From contig NZ_BNBV01000025.1 of NCBI RefSeq assembly GCF_014656135.1, positions 1 to 64,000 on the forward strand: 64,000 nucleotides of DNA. The letters run 5' to 3'. A model generated the notes under the pieces. It made no database searches, had not been told where the DNA came from, and saw only the letters and a program-made list of their open reading frames with translations. The DNA comes from Streptomyces thermodiastaticus. Its GTDB lineage: Bacteria; Actinomycetota; Actinomycetes; Streptomycetales; Streptomycetaceae. Of the stretch, positions 1-8,335 are shown one piece after another (positions within the stretch are counted from its first letter, which is position 1; each line of letters starts with the position of its first letter). The position numbers and the translations under genes were made by a program.

Positions 1-2477
1 AGGGCGCGGGTGCGGGGTTGTCGAAGATCGGCGACATCGCCAAGGGCCTCAAGGGCGTCGGCACCATCGACATCCCCCAGCTGCCGGAGAACGCCATCAC
101 CCTGCCGGAGGGATCGCTGAAGCTGCCGGACGGCACGGTGCATCTGCCCGAGGGCTCCCCGATCCCGCAGGGCGCGACGAAGCTGCCCGACGGCAGGATC
201 GAGCTGCCGCACGACGTCCCCGTGCTGCCCGAAGGCACCACCAAGCTGCCCAGCGTCGACGCCTCCCCGGCCCGGTACATGGACCCGCACGGCAACCTGC
301 TCGACCACCAGGGCAACGTCGTCCAGCACGCAGACCAGGCGCCCACGGACTTCGCGGACCGGCCGACGACAGGCTCGGACGCACCGCACACCTCGTCACC
401 GGTCAAGGAACCGGCGATGGCCACCGCGGGCACCCATACCGTCGAACAGGCCGGCGAACACGTCCGCCTCGGCAGCACTGGCCACGATCTGGGCGACATC
501 AGCCGTTCGACCGACGAGGCGAGCGCCGCCCACACCATCCCCGAGGGCGGAAACGCGACCACGGTGCACGCGGGCGCCGACGCCCCCGCCGTCCACGGCG
601 CCGGCGAGGGAGTGCCAGGCGACCATGTCCCCGGTGACCACGCAGGCGATCACGTGCCCGGCGGGCGGGCCGACGATGCCGCTCCCGGACCTCACCCCGC
701 GCACGCCGGTGATCACGGCGGTACCCGCTCCGGTGGTCACACCGGTGACTCCACCACCTCGCACACCCACCAGCAGGAGCCGGCCGTCAGTCACGGCGAC
801 CACGCCTCCAGCGGCGGCGACCACCCCCTGGGTGACTCCGGCGGACACGAGCACGCGCCGGGGGGCGACTCCGGGGTTGGAGCGGACGCCCTGCCTCCGC
901 ACGGTGGCGACCTCGGCGACACCGGTGCCGCGCTGCCGGACGAGCCCCGCGGCAACCTGCCCGACGGCTCCTGGGCGGGAGAGAACGGGCTGCGTCTGGA
1001 CCCGGAGGCGAACGCCGCCGCGGACGAGTTCATGCGTCGCTCGCGGGAGGCCGAGCCGCACATCACCGCATCGATGCAGGACATCGCCGGCCGCGTCGAC
1101 GATGGGAAGCTGATCGGACTCGAGTACCGGCTCAAGGGCGAGGACTCGCTCAAGCGGAAACTCGCCACGGACATGCTCGAGGACATCGGCATGGACCATG
1201 GTGCCGTCCTGGGCGACATCAAGGACTCCATCCGCTACACCCTCGAAGTTCCCGCCGACAACTACACCCACGGCGTCCGGCAGACGATCGACGACCTGCA
1301 GGCCAAGGGGTTCGAGAACGTCACGTTCAAGAACACCTGGGACTCCGCCGGCTACAAGGGGATCAACTCCACCTGGCGCGATCCGGTCAGCGGTCAGGTC
1401 TTCGAGCTGCAGTTCCACACGGCGGACAGCTTCGCCGCCAAGATGGACGGCCACGTCCTGTACGAGAAGGAGCGCCTGCCCGGCGTCACCCCGGAGGAAC
1501 TCGCGTCGATCAAGGCCGAACAGGCCGAACTGTTCGGCCGGGTTCCGGTGCCGCACGGCGCGGGGAATATCCGCCTCGGTACGCACGGCGTGGACGACAT
1601 GGCGACCTGGGCCGGCAGGAACGCCGACACCACGGCGGGCCACGCCGGCTCCCACGGTGGCGATGCCGCGTCCCCGCCCCACACCGGCCATGAAGCACCC
1701 GCGGACCACACCGCCCCCGGCGACCACGGCACCCACGACCCGGCGCACGAGGCCGAAGGCTCCGGAACCGCTGGCCACGGCGACGACACGGAGCACACCG
1801 GGGACCAGGACGGCGCGCCCGGCGACTCGCCGTACACCGATGGGCCGCACGGTGGCTGGAGCGGCGCCGGCTGGGTCGAGAAGCCGGATCCGATCAACGA
1901 CCCGGATTCCGTGGTCGCAGCCGAGATGTACGAGAACATCCGGGCGACCGACAACAAGGTCGAGCTGCCTGCGATCTCCCGTCACACCGGCGTGGACGAG
2001 GCGGTGCTCCGCCAGGTCAAGAGCCACCTCTTCCGCGCGCAGCACGAAGTGGCCATCGGCCCCGACACGTTCAAGAGGGGCCTGTTCACGCCCCGCCGGG
2101 ACATCGGCGAGCTGTGGTACGCCGCACGTGAGGGCAAGCTGAGCGAGGAGGGCGTGCAGCAGTTCAAGCACCTCATGGCGCACGAGTACGTCGAGAGCCG
2201 CCTGATGAAGTCCGGCCTGCCCTACATCCGGGCACACGAGCACCTGTGGGAGCTGGACCCGTCCGACGGCAGGTACTACCGGCCGCAGTTCCCGCGGGAC
2301 GTCCGGGACGCCGGCGCCCATGACCTGGCGCCGAGTGACAAGAACGGCAGCTTCCGGCACTGGCGCTCGCTGGAGATGGAGCCGCCGAAGGTCGAGCTGG
2401 CGGACGATTTGTCCAACATCGACGACCTGGTAAAGGCTATCCAGCAGCAGCTGCGTCAGAAGGGGATGGATCTGTAA
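1..2477 (+). CDS. Polymorphic toxin with RelA/SpoT-like domain (5' end missing)
   Basis: The reading frame is open to the left edge, so the true start (probably with a secretion/trafficking domain) lies outside the window; the TTG at 18 is only the first possible start inside. Numbering from it, residues 17-75 are a run of LPxG/LPDG-type repeats. Residues about 110-320 and 520-620 are His/Gly/Asp-rich disordered linkers. Between them (about 325-520) is a domain with the layout of RelA/SpoT synthetases: a basic EYRLKGEDSLKRKL stretch, DSIRYTL, GYKGINSTW, and ELQFHT where the family has its catalytic EIQ(I/V)RT glutamate. A second globular module follows (about 628-815), with VKSHLFRAQHEV and a HEYVESRLMKSG...AHEH segment resembling a C-terminal domain common in actinobacterial and MuF-type toxins. 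I infer a contact-dependent or type VII-linked effector that modifies nucleotides. It overlaps the next gene by one base. Confidence 0.75.
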   Translation, partial: GAGAGLSKIGDIAKGLKGVGTIDIPQLPENAITLPEGSLKLPDGTVHLPEGSPIPQGATKLPDGRIELPHDVPVLPEGTTKLPSVDASPARYMDPHGNLLDHQGNVVQHADQAPTDFADRPTTGSDAPHTSSPVKEPAMATAGTHTVEQAGEHVRLGSTGHDLGDISRSTDEASAAHTIPEGGNATTVHAGADAPAVHGAGEGVPGDHVPGDHAGDHVPGGRADDAAPGPHPAHAGDHGGTRSGGHTGDSTTSHTHQQEPAVSHGDHASSGGDHPLGDSGGHEHAPGGDSGVGADALPPHGGDLGDTGAALPDEPRGNLPDGSWAGENGLRLDPEANAAADEFMRRSREAEPHITASMQDIAGRVDDGKLIGLEYRLKGEDSLKRKLATDMLEDIGMDHGAVLGDIKDSIRYTLEVPADNYTHGVRQTIDDLQAKGFENVTFKNTWDSAGYKGINSTWRDPVSGQVFELQFHTADSFAAKMDGHVLYEKERLPGVTPEELASIKAEQAELFGRVPVPHGAGNIRLGTHGVDDMATWAGRNADTTAGHAGSHGGDAASPPHTGHEAPADHTAPGDHGTHDPAHEAEGSGTAGHGDDTEHTGDQDGAPGDSPYTDGPHGGWSGAGWVEKPDPINDPDSVVAAEMYENIRATDNKVELPAISRHTGVDEAVLRQVKSHLFRAQHEVAIGPDTFKRGLFTPRRDIGELWYAAREGKLSEEGVQQFKHLMAHEYVESRLMKSGLPYIRAHEHLWELDPSDGRYYRPQFPRDVRDAGAHDLAPSDKNGSFRHWRSLEMEPPKVELADDLSNIDDLVKAIQQQLRQKGMDL

Positions 2478-3283
2478 TGACTGCCGAACTGTCGCGTGCG
2501 GTTCTCGACCGTCTGTGCGCGGTCGACTGGTACGGCGATTGGGACGTGGCCAACGCGCACACCCGGTCGCGGGCGTTGCTGATGCGGGAGTACCTGCGGC
2601 GGGCCGCCCTGTGGGCGCAGGCGTACGGCGCCGAGGAAGACTGGCCCTTCTTCGACGTCACGGAACGCATCGCGCTCTCTTTCCTGCTCGATCCGGAGGT
2701 GGAGGCGGACCTGGAGGATTTCGTGGCCACCAAGGTGCCGACACCGTCGACGGCGCGGGTGTGCCGCGGCGCGGTGCGCTGGGCGGCCCTCTCCGACGAG
2801 GACAAGGCTGCCGCCGCGGACCTGCCCGACCCCTACGAGCCGCTGCTGCTCATGTTCGAGCGCGGAGGCGGCTATTCGATCGAGGAGTTCATCGACCTGT
2901 ACGGGGTGATGATCCCGTACGGCACCTTCGCGTCCAACCGCGACACCGAGCCGTTCCTCACCCTCGCCCCCAGCACCCTGGACGCCCTCGACCAGGACGC
3001 CACGGGACGTATCACGTACTACGCCAAGATCAGCGAGGGTCACCCCCGCAGCAACCCCCGCGGGATCGTGCGCCGGCGCCTCGTCGGCCGGGAGAAGACC
3101 ACCTACGACGAGGCCTTCACCCGCAACCTCCGCTGGGAGCCGACGGAGTACCTGCGCCGCTACGAGCTGGGGCACAACGAGGTCGACCACGTAGAGATCT
3201 CGGAGCGGGAGGCCGCTGCCTTCATCGAAAAGGCGATCGCCAAGCTCGGCGGCACCCGGACATCAAGGAGCGGACAGAACTGA
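2477..3283 (+). CDS. Candidate immunity protein for the upstream toxin
   Basis: A 268-residue soluble protein whose ATG shares a base with the toxin stop codon (TAATG), so the two are translationally coupled. No signal peptide or membrane segment is visible. The sequence is acidic in its first half (AEEDWPFFDVTERIALSFLLDPEVEADLEDF) and rich in aromatic residues. I recognise no named family. The immunity role is inferred only from position: immunity genes normally sit directly 3' of the toxin they neutralise, often with overlapping codons. Codon use is like the neighbouring genes. A protein partner or processing factor of the toxin is the main alternative. Confidence 0.7.
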   Translation: MTAELSRAVLDRLCAVDWYGDWDVANAHTRSRALLMREYLRRAALWAQAYGAEEDWPFFDVTERIALSFLLDPEVEADLEDFVATKVPTPSTARVCRGAVRWAALSDEDKAAAADLPDPYEPLLLMFERGGGYSIEEFIDLYGVMIPYGTFASNRDTEPFLTLAPSTLDALDQDATGRITYYAKISEGHPRSNPRGIVRRRLVGREKTTYDEAFTRNLRWEPTEYLRRYELGHNEVDHVEISEREAAAFIEKAIAKLGGTRTSRSGQN

Positions 3284-3299
3284 GAAGACCCTCCGGAGA

Positions 3300-3907
3300 G
3301 TGACTCGGCCGCCTGGGACTGCACCGCACCGAGGCGTCCTGCCTTCTGCTTACCAGGACCTGGCCGAGCTCGATCACCATGCGACGTTTCGACACGACGT
3401 GGCCGTGATCCACGTGCTGGGCCTTTCCAGACGGAGGAATACGCTCGCGCTCTCTTCTCCTACATGAACCCGGAGTTTCCCCCGTCCGAGGTGGAGTTGA
3501 GGGTGGCGCACAGGATGAGGCGGACGGTCGTCATCGAGGACCCTGATCCGATGCCGTACGAGACCGTGATGCACGAGGCGGCACTTCGCATCAGCGTCGC
3601 CGGGCGGAGTGCCATGCGCGCTCAACTGCGGCGGATCTTGGAGATGTCGGAGGCGGAGCACGTGACCGTGCGTGCCGTTCCCTTCGCGCTGGACGACTTC
3701 GCGGGCGCCGGTTGCACGATGGTGTATCTCGGGGGAGCCGTCTCCCGTCTGGACACCGTGGTCCGGGACGCGCCGCATGGCACGGCCTTCGTGGACTCGG
3801 AAGCACAGCTGGAGCACTTCCGGAAGCTTTTCAACAGGGTGAGAGCAGAGTCGCTGTCCCCGGAACGGTCACGAGATCTCATCTACCAGTTGTCCGAAGA
3901 CCTGTGA
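3300..3907 (+). pseudogene. DUF5753 regulator remnant (HTH lost, frameshifted)
   Basis: From 3464 the frame gives 147 residues of a typical DUF5753 domain, the C-terminal part of Streptomyces XRE/Scr1-type regulators that pair with DUF397 proteins. Homology continues upstream. Positions 3425-3463 read PFQTEEYARALFSY in the same frame, while 3351-3424 read YQDLAELDHHATF...VIHVLGL one frame over. The switch falls at a TTT run (3423-3425); one extra T would restore a continuous GLFQTEEYARA motif. The N-terminal helix-turn-helix is absent: only about 17 bases separate the first plausible GTG (3300) from the preceding stop. This is therefore a truncated copy with a one-base frameshift, either decay or a homopolymer sequencing error on top of truncation. 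The 147-residue part could still be translated from ATG 3464. Confidence 0.75.
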
Positions 3908-3918
3908 GGAGCAGCACC

Positions 3919-4128
3919 ATGGCCATCCACGCGCAGTGGAAGAAGTCGTCCTATTTCGGTGGCGGCGAGGGAAACGACCGCGTCGAGATCGCACGCGTGC
4001 ACCCTCACATAGCCATACGCGACTCGAAGGCCCCGTCCAGAGCCGCCCTCACCTTCCCCACCGGAGCTTTCGTCACCTTCGTCGAGGCCCTGAAGACGGC
4101 GGACGTGCGCTCCGCCGGGATGCGTTGA
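3919..4128 (+). CDS. DUF397 domain protein
   Basis: A 69-residue protein with the DUF397 pattern: AQWKKSSYFGGGEGNDRVEIA, then IAIRDSKAPSRAALTF, then an aromatic/hydrophobic end (AFVTFVEALK). A GAGGA ribosome binding site lies about 9 bases before the ATG. DUF397 proteins are small partners of XRE-DUF5753 regulators, and in Streptomyces such pairs (for example BldB-family relatives and Scr1/Scr2 types) influence development and antibiotic production. Here the partner gene directly upstream is broken, so the pairing is probably no longer functional. The usual Cys of the NCVEVA motif is replaced (NDRVEIA), which is a divergent feature. Confidence 0.8.
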   Translation: MAIHAQWKKSSYFGGGEGNDRVEIARVHPHIAIRDSKAPSRAALTFPTGAFVTFVEALKTADVRSAGMR

Positions 4129-4802
4129 CGTCGACCGGCGGGTGGCAACCCGCAGAACGCGTCGCCGCACTGCTCTTCGTGGACTTCGACGGCCTGGCCG
4201 CCGACCCCGATGATGTCATCAATGACGGGCTGGACGGAGGCTACCGCTCACGGACCGAGGCGTTGCGAGAAGTGCTGCGCGATCCGAGCGAGGATCCTGC
4301 AGGACGATTCCTGGCCTGCGTCGCGCTCACGCGCTGGGGGGATCCGGTCGGGTACGAGATGGTTGTCTGGGCCGCCGGCTCTCCCGAGTCGGTGCCGTGG
4401 CGAGGTGCTACGTACGACAGGCTGTACGGCCAGGACGACACCTTCGGTGTTCTGGCCGACGCCGTGGGAGACAGCTCCGACATGGTGGAGGAACGTGGCA
4501 CGGCCACTCAACGGTTGAAGGCCGCTGAGTCGTTGCTGAACGTTGCGGACCGTGTCCCGTTCGACAGGCATATCAGCTCCCTGCTCCGCCAGGACTTGGT
4601 GACTGCCTGCTTGGACGTCATCAAGGCGACCGTGGCCCGCGGTGTGGTTCGACTGACTGAGGAGCCTCCGCGCTATGACCTCGGCCTCCAACTGGCGTTG
4701 ATGATCAACGCCGCGGGGCGTGTCGATCGGAGCTGGTCCGAGGCTGCCGCGTGCCACCTCAAAGCCGCGAATCCGGGTGAGCGCGCGCTCAAGGAACTGT
4801 GA
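4125..4802 (+). CDS. Unknown cytoplasmic protein in immunity-gene island
   Basis: About 225 residues from a TTG that overlaps the DUF397 stop (TTGA); a GTG at 4179 is an alternative start giving 207 residues. No family recognised. The sequence is mostly helical, acidic, without membrane segments, and ends KAANPGERALKEL. The helical runs (ALREVLRDPSEDPAGRFLACVALTRWG, RHISSLLRQDLVTACLDVIKATV) look like HEAT-type solenoid segments, a common build for immunity proteins. Location between a toxin remnant set and SUKH-3 fragments suggests an orphan immunity gene, but this is positional inference only. Confidence 0.55.
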   Translation: MTSTGGWQPAERVAALLFVDFDGLAADPDDVINDGLDGGYRSRTEALREVLRDPSEDPAGRFLACVALTRWGDPVGYEMVVWAAGSPESVPWRGATYDRLYGQDDTFGVLADAVGDSSDMVEERGTATQRLKAAESLLNVADRVPFDRHISSLLRQDLVTACLDVIKATVARGVVRLTEEPPRYDLGLQLALMINAAGRVDRSWSEAAACHLKAANPGERALKEL

Positions 4803-4814
4803 GCGGAGCGGAAC

Positions 4815-5243
4815 GTGACGGCCGGGCCTACGCAACAGCGACTGGCTCGCCAAGACGGCTGGTACGAAGGACGAGGCATCGACGCGGAGGCGGAACACCT
4901 CATCGACATCAGGCTCCGAAATGCGCGAGAGCAGGGTGTCGTCTTGGCTGCGACAGATCCTGCGGTACGGGTGATCCGTAGCTATGGTGGATTACGGCTG
5001 AAAAGGTCCGCGCAGTCAGAGGGTGCCTGGGGCATGGAGCCGACTGTCGGCTACAGGAACCATGCCCTGGATATCAAGGAACTGGCCGAAGGTTTGGGCG
5101 CCGAGCTGTTTCCTGTGGGCTATGAGTATTCCGATTTCGGTGTCATATTGGTAGACGAGCGAGGCCGGTTTTTTCTACTGCAGCGTAGACAAGGGAAGAA
5201 CTGTTGTCCTGGACGTCAGAAACGCGAACCAGGCAGCGATTGA
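4815..5243 (+). pseudogene. SUKH-3 immunity protein copy A, C-terminus replaced
   Basis: Starts at GTG 4815, 12 bases after the previous stop, with GGAGCGGAAC as a possible ribosome binding site. Residues 1-120 have the SUKH-3 (SMI1/KNR4 superfamily) layout: GWYEGRGID near the N-terminus, a central VIRSYGGLRLK, then GAELFPVGYEYSDFGVILVDERGRFFLL. SUKH proteins are immunity factors for many polymorphic toxins. After FFLL the family sequence stops abruptly and is replaced by about 20 unrelated residues (QRRQGKNCCPGRQKREPGSD). Copy B downstream keeps the normal ending (HHTGGYYAGDSDFDAFRRFIEG). The break at about 5178-5184 joins a different coding sequence in another frame, so copy A is a recombination product that lacks the last helix region. 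Confidence 0.75.
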
Positions 5244-5304
5244 CGACATCAAATCAATCGTTGAAAAGAACGGCTGGGAAGACAATGTCATCTGGTACGC
5301 GTAA
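5185..5304 (+). pseudogene. Orphan C-terminal tip of a polymorphic toxin
   Basis: In the +1 frame relative to SUKH-3 copy A, positions 5185-5301 encode 39 residues, including GRTVVLDVRNANQAAIDDIK and ending NGWEDNVIWYA, followed by TAA (5302-5304). It has no start codon or Shine-Dalgarno site of its own. The pattern (a VVLDVRN strand, a helix, and a terminal aromatic strand) resembles the extreme C-terminus of CdiA/RHS-type toxin domains. I infer that a toxin 3' end, which would once have preceded its immunity gene, was fused into the immunity copy by recombination. Which toxin it came from cannot be told from the sequence alone. Confidence 0.5.
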
Positions 5305-5324
5305 GGGATGGGCGCCGACGAGGT

Positions 5325-5600
5325 TCCCTGCTCCCGGATGGCGCCTGGATCATGAAGCCGACGTTCGGATACAGGGACGATGCGGCTGACATCAAGGAGC
5401 TCGCAGAAGCTCTAGGTGTCGAACTCTTCTCCGTCGGCTGCGAGTCCGCGGAGTTCAGTCTCATTCTGGTGGATGAGACAGGACGCTTCTTCCTGCTCCA
5501 TCACACCGGCGGGTACTACGCGGGGGACAGCGACTTCGACGCCTTCCGTCGGTTTATCGAGGGCGAGATGCTGCCGGATGCGGAGGACTACTTCGTGTGA
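5325..5600 (+). pseudogene. SUKH-3 immunity protein copy B, N-terminus missing
   Basis: Translatable from ATG 5352 as 82 residues (MKPTFGYRDDAADIKELAEA...DAFRRFIEGEMLPDAEDYFV). It corresponds to the C-terminal half of a SUKH-3 protein. It aligns with copy A from GAW(I/G)M(K/E)PT onwards (about 65% identical over the shared part by eye), and the in-frame homology reaches back to about 5325. The N-terminal half (GWYEGR... to YGGL) is absent. Together copies A and B would make one complete protein, which fits unequal recombination between two tandem immunity genes. A hairpin terminator follows at 5652. Confidence 0.7.
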
Positions 5601-5651
5601 ACAGACGTCGGCGGTAGCCTCGTCGTTCCTCATCGCCGGAGAGCTGCTGAA

Positions 5652-5676
5652 GCAGGAGCCGTCGTTCAGCTCCTGC
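5652..5676 (+). terminator. Hairpin terminator after SUKH-3 remnant
   Basis: GCAGGAGC (5652-5659) pairs with GCTCCTGC (5669-5676) around a 9-base loop. There is no U-run, as is usual for Streptomyces terminators. Confidence 0.5.
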
Positions 5677-5708
5677 CGGCCGGCGAACCAGCTGCTAGGA
5701 AACACCTG

Positions 5709-5855
5709 ATGTCCATGCTCATGCGCGCACCGAGTGAGTGCGTCTCCTGGTTCTGGGACCTGGGGGACCTACGCACCGCCGGGACTTCGATCGGCGCTCA
5801 TGACGGCTGCCCGCAGATCGACGGGCGTGGCCCCGACCTGACCGGTCGGCTGTGA
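5709..5855 (+). CDS. Doubtful 48-residue ORF
   Basis: ATG 5709 opens 48 codons (starting MSMLMRAPSECVSWFWDLGD) ending at TGA 5853. There is an AGGAAA stretch 8-10 bases upstream that could be a ribosome binding site. No family recognised; its third-position GC is lower than in the neighbours. It may be debris of the immunity-gene island rather than a gene. Confidence 0.2.
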   Translation: MSMLMRAPSECVSWFWDLGDLRTAGTSIGAHDGCPQIDGRGPDLTGRL

Positions 5856-6019
5856 TCAGCAGGCGCCGGCATGACGGGGCGTCGACGGAGGTGCAGCGGC
5901 AGCCGACGCGGGACCGGGCGCCCGGAGTCCGCCACCCAGGTCCCTCCGGACACCCCCGTGACCCCCCCGGCTTCCCCACCGCCCCCACCGATGTCACCGC
6001 CCACAGGTACCGTCGCCTC

Positions 6020-8335
6020 ATGACCACGGATGCACATCGGGCAGGACGATCCGCATCCTCCGCCCCGGCCCGCGCCTCCCGCACCGCGCCCGGCGCCGGG
6101 ACCGGCGAGCGGCGTCTTGCCGTGCTCGAAGGCGTGCTGGAGCGGATCACGTACGCCAACGAGGAGAACGGCTACACCGTCGCCCGGGTCGACACCGGCA
6201 GGGGCGCCGGTGACCTGCTCACCGTCGTCGGGGCGCTGCTCGGGGCACAGGTGGGGGAGTCGTTGCGGATGGAGGGCCGCTGGGGGTCGCATCCGCAGTA
6301 CGGCAAGCAGTTCCAGGTCGAGAACTACACCACGGTGCTGCCGGCCACCGTGCAGGGCATCCGCCGGTATCTCGGGTCGGGGCTGGTCAAGGGGATCGGG
6401 CCGGTCTTCGCCGACCGGATCACTCAGCACTTCGGGCTGGACACGCTCAGGATCATCGAGGAGGAGCCGCAGCGGCTCATCGAGGTGCCGGGGCTGGGCC
6501 CCAAGCGGACCAAGAGGATCGCCGAGGCCTGGGAGGAGCAGAAGGCGATCAAGGAGGTGATGCTGTTCCTGCAGACCGTGGACGTGTCCACCTCCATCGC
6601 GGTGCGGATCTACAAGAAGTACGGGGACGCCTCGATCTCCGTGGTGAAAAACCAGCCGTACCGGCTGGCCGCGGACGTCTGGGGCATCGGGTTCCTCACC
6701 GCCGACAAGATCGCCCGATCCGTCGGGATTCCGCACGACAGCCCGGAGCGGGTCAAGGCCGGGCTGCAGTACGCGCTGTCGCAGTCCGCCGACCAGGGCC
6801 ACTGCTACCTGCCGGAGGAACGGCTGATCGCGGACGCCGTCAAGCTGCTCCAGGTGGACACCGGGCTGGTCATCGACTGCCTGGCCGAGCTGGCCGAGGC
6901 GCCGGAGGACGGCGGGGACCCCGGTGTCGTACGGGAGAAGGTGCCCGGGCCGGAGGGGGAGGCGTCCGAGCCTGTCACCGCCATCTATCTCGTGCCCTTC
7001 CACCGGGCCGAGCTCTCCCTCTCCTCCCAGCTCCTGCGGCTGCTGCGCACGGAGGAGGACCGGATGCCGTCGTTCCGTTCCGTCGCCTGGAACAAGGCGC
7101 TCGGCTGGCTCAGGCACCGCACGGGAGCCGACCTCGCGCCCGAGCAGGAGGCGGCCGTGAAGCTGGCGCTGACGGAGAAGGTGGCCGTGCTGACCGGCGG
7201 GCCCGGCTGCGGCAAGTCCTTCACGGTCCGTTCGATCGTGGAGCTGGCGCGGGCGAAGAAGGCGAAGGTCGTGCTGGCCGCGCCGACGGGGCGGGCCGCC
7301 AAGCGATTGTCCGAGCTGACCGGCGCGGAGGCCTCCACCGTGCACCGGCTGCTGGAGCTCAAGCCCGGCGGGGACGCCGCCTTTGACCGGGAACGGCCGC
7401 TGGACGCCGACCTGGTGGTCGTGGACGAGGCGTCCATGCTGGACCTGCTGCTGGCCAACAAGCTGGTCAAGGCGGTGCCGCCGGGCGCCCATCTGCTGTT
7501 CGTGGGGGACGTGGACCAGTTGCCGAGCGTGGGCGCCGGGGAGGTGCTCAGGGACCTGCTGGCCGAGGGGAGCCCGATCCCCGCGGTCCGGCTCACGCGG
7601 GTGTTCCGGCAGGCCCAGCAGTCCGGTGTGGTGACCAACGCGCACCGGATCAACGCCGGCCGGCACCCCGTCACCGAGGGCATGAAGGACTTCTTCCTCT
7701 TCGTCGAGGACGACACCGAGGCGGCGGGCCGGCTCACCGTGGACGTGGCGGCACGCCGGATCCCGGCGCGGTTCGGGCTCGATCCGCGGCGGGACGTGCA
7801 GGTGCTGGCGCCGATGCACCGGGGACCGGCCGGCGCGGGCGTCCTCAACGGGCTGCTGCAGCAGGCGATCACACCGGGCCGCCCGGACCTGCCGGAGAAG
7901 CGGTTCGGCGGCCGGGTGTTCCGCGTCGGCGACAAGGTCACCCAGATCCGCAACAATTACGAGAAAGGGAAGAACGGCGTCTTCAACGGCACCGTCGGGG
8001 TGGTCACCTCGCTCGATCCGGTCGAGCAGCGGCTGACCGTGCTGACGGACGAGGACGAGGAGGTGCCGTACGAGTTCGACGAGCTGGACGAGCTGGCGCA
8101 CGCCTACGCGGTCACCATCCACCGCTCGCAGGGCAGCGAATACCCGGCCGTGGTCGTCCCGGTGACCACCGGCGCCTGGATGATGCTCCAACGCAATCTG
8201 CTCTACACGGCGGTGACCCGGGCCAGGAAGCTGGTCGTGCTGGTCGGCTCGCGCAAGGCGATCGGCCAGGCGGTGCGCACGGTGTCGGCGGGACGGCGGT
8301 GCACCGCGCTGGACTTCCGGCTCGCGGGCGGCTGA
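6020..8335 (+). CDS. recD2: ATP-dependent 5'-3' DNA helicase RecD2
   Basis: 771 residues from ATG 6020 (an upstream GTG at 5852 would add a low-complexity Arg/Pro stretch that does not look coding). The first about 340 residues carry an OB-like beginning (VLERITYANEENGYTVARV) and tandem helix-hairpin-helix motifs (GIGPVFADRI, VPGLGPKRTKRI, GIGFLTADKIA) typical of RecD2. The SF1B helicase core follows: Walker A GGPGCGKS (about 393), VVDEASMLD, GDVDQLPSVGAGEVL, RVFRQA, QVLAPMHRG, and the C-terminal HRSQGSEYPAV plus AVTRARKLVVLVG motifs. RecD2 acts alone, without RecBC, in DNA repair and replication-fork processing in the cytoplasm. It is monocistronic here; the next gene, gltA, has its own leader. 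Confidence 0.93.
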   Translation: MTTDAHRAGRSASSAPARASRTAPGAGTGERRLAVLEGVLERITYANEENGYTVARVDTGRGAGDLLTVVGALLGAQVGESLRMEGRWGSHPQYGKQFQVENYTTVLPATVQGIRRYLGSGLVKGIGPVFADRITQHFGLDTLRIIEEEPQRLIEVPGLGPKRTKRIAEAWEEQKAIKEVMLFLQTVDVSTSIAVRIYKKYGDASISVVKNQPYRLAADVWGIGFLTADKIARSVGIPHDSPERVKAGLQYALSQSADQGHCYLPEERLIADAVKLLQVDTGLVIDCLAELAEAPEDGGDPGVVREKVPGPEGEASEPVTAIYLVPFHRAELSLSSQLLRLLRTEEDRMPSFRSVAWNKALGWLRHRTGADLAPEQEAAVKLALTEKVAVLTGGPGCGKSFTVRSIVELARAKKAKVVLAAPTGRAAKRLSELTGAEASTVHRLLELKPGGDAAFDRERPLDADLVVVDEASMLDLLLANKLVKAVPPGAHLLFVGDVDQLPSVGAGEVLRDLLAEGSPIPAVRLTRVFRQAQQSGVVTNAHRINAGRHPVTEGMKDFFLFVEDDTEAAGRLTVDVAARRIPARFGLDPRRDVQVLAPMHRGPAGAGVLNGLLQQAITPGRPDLPEKRFGGRVFRVGDKVTQIRNNYEKGKNGVFNGTVGVVTSLDPVEQRLTVLTDEDEEVPYEFDELDELAHAYAVTIHRSQGSEYPAVVVPVTTGAWMMLQRNLLYTAVTRARKLVVLVGSRKAIGQAVRTVSAGRRCTALDFRLAGG

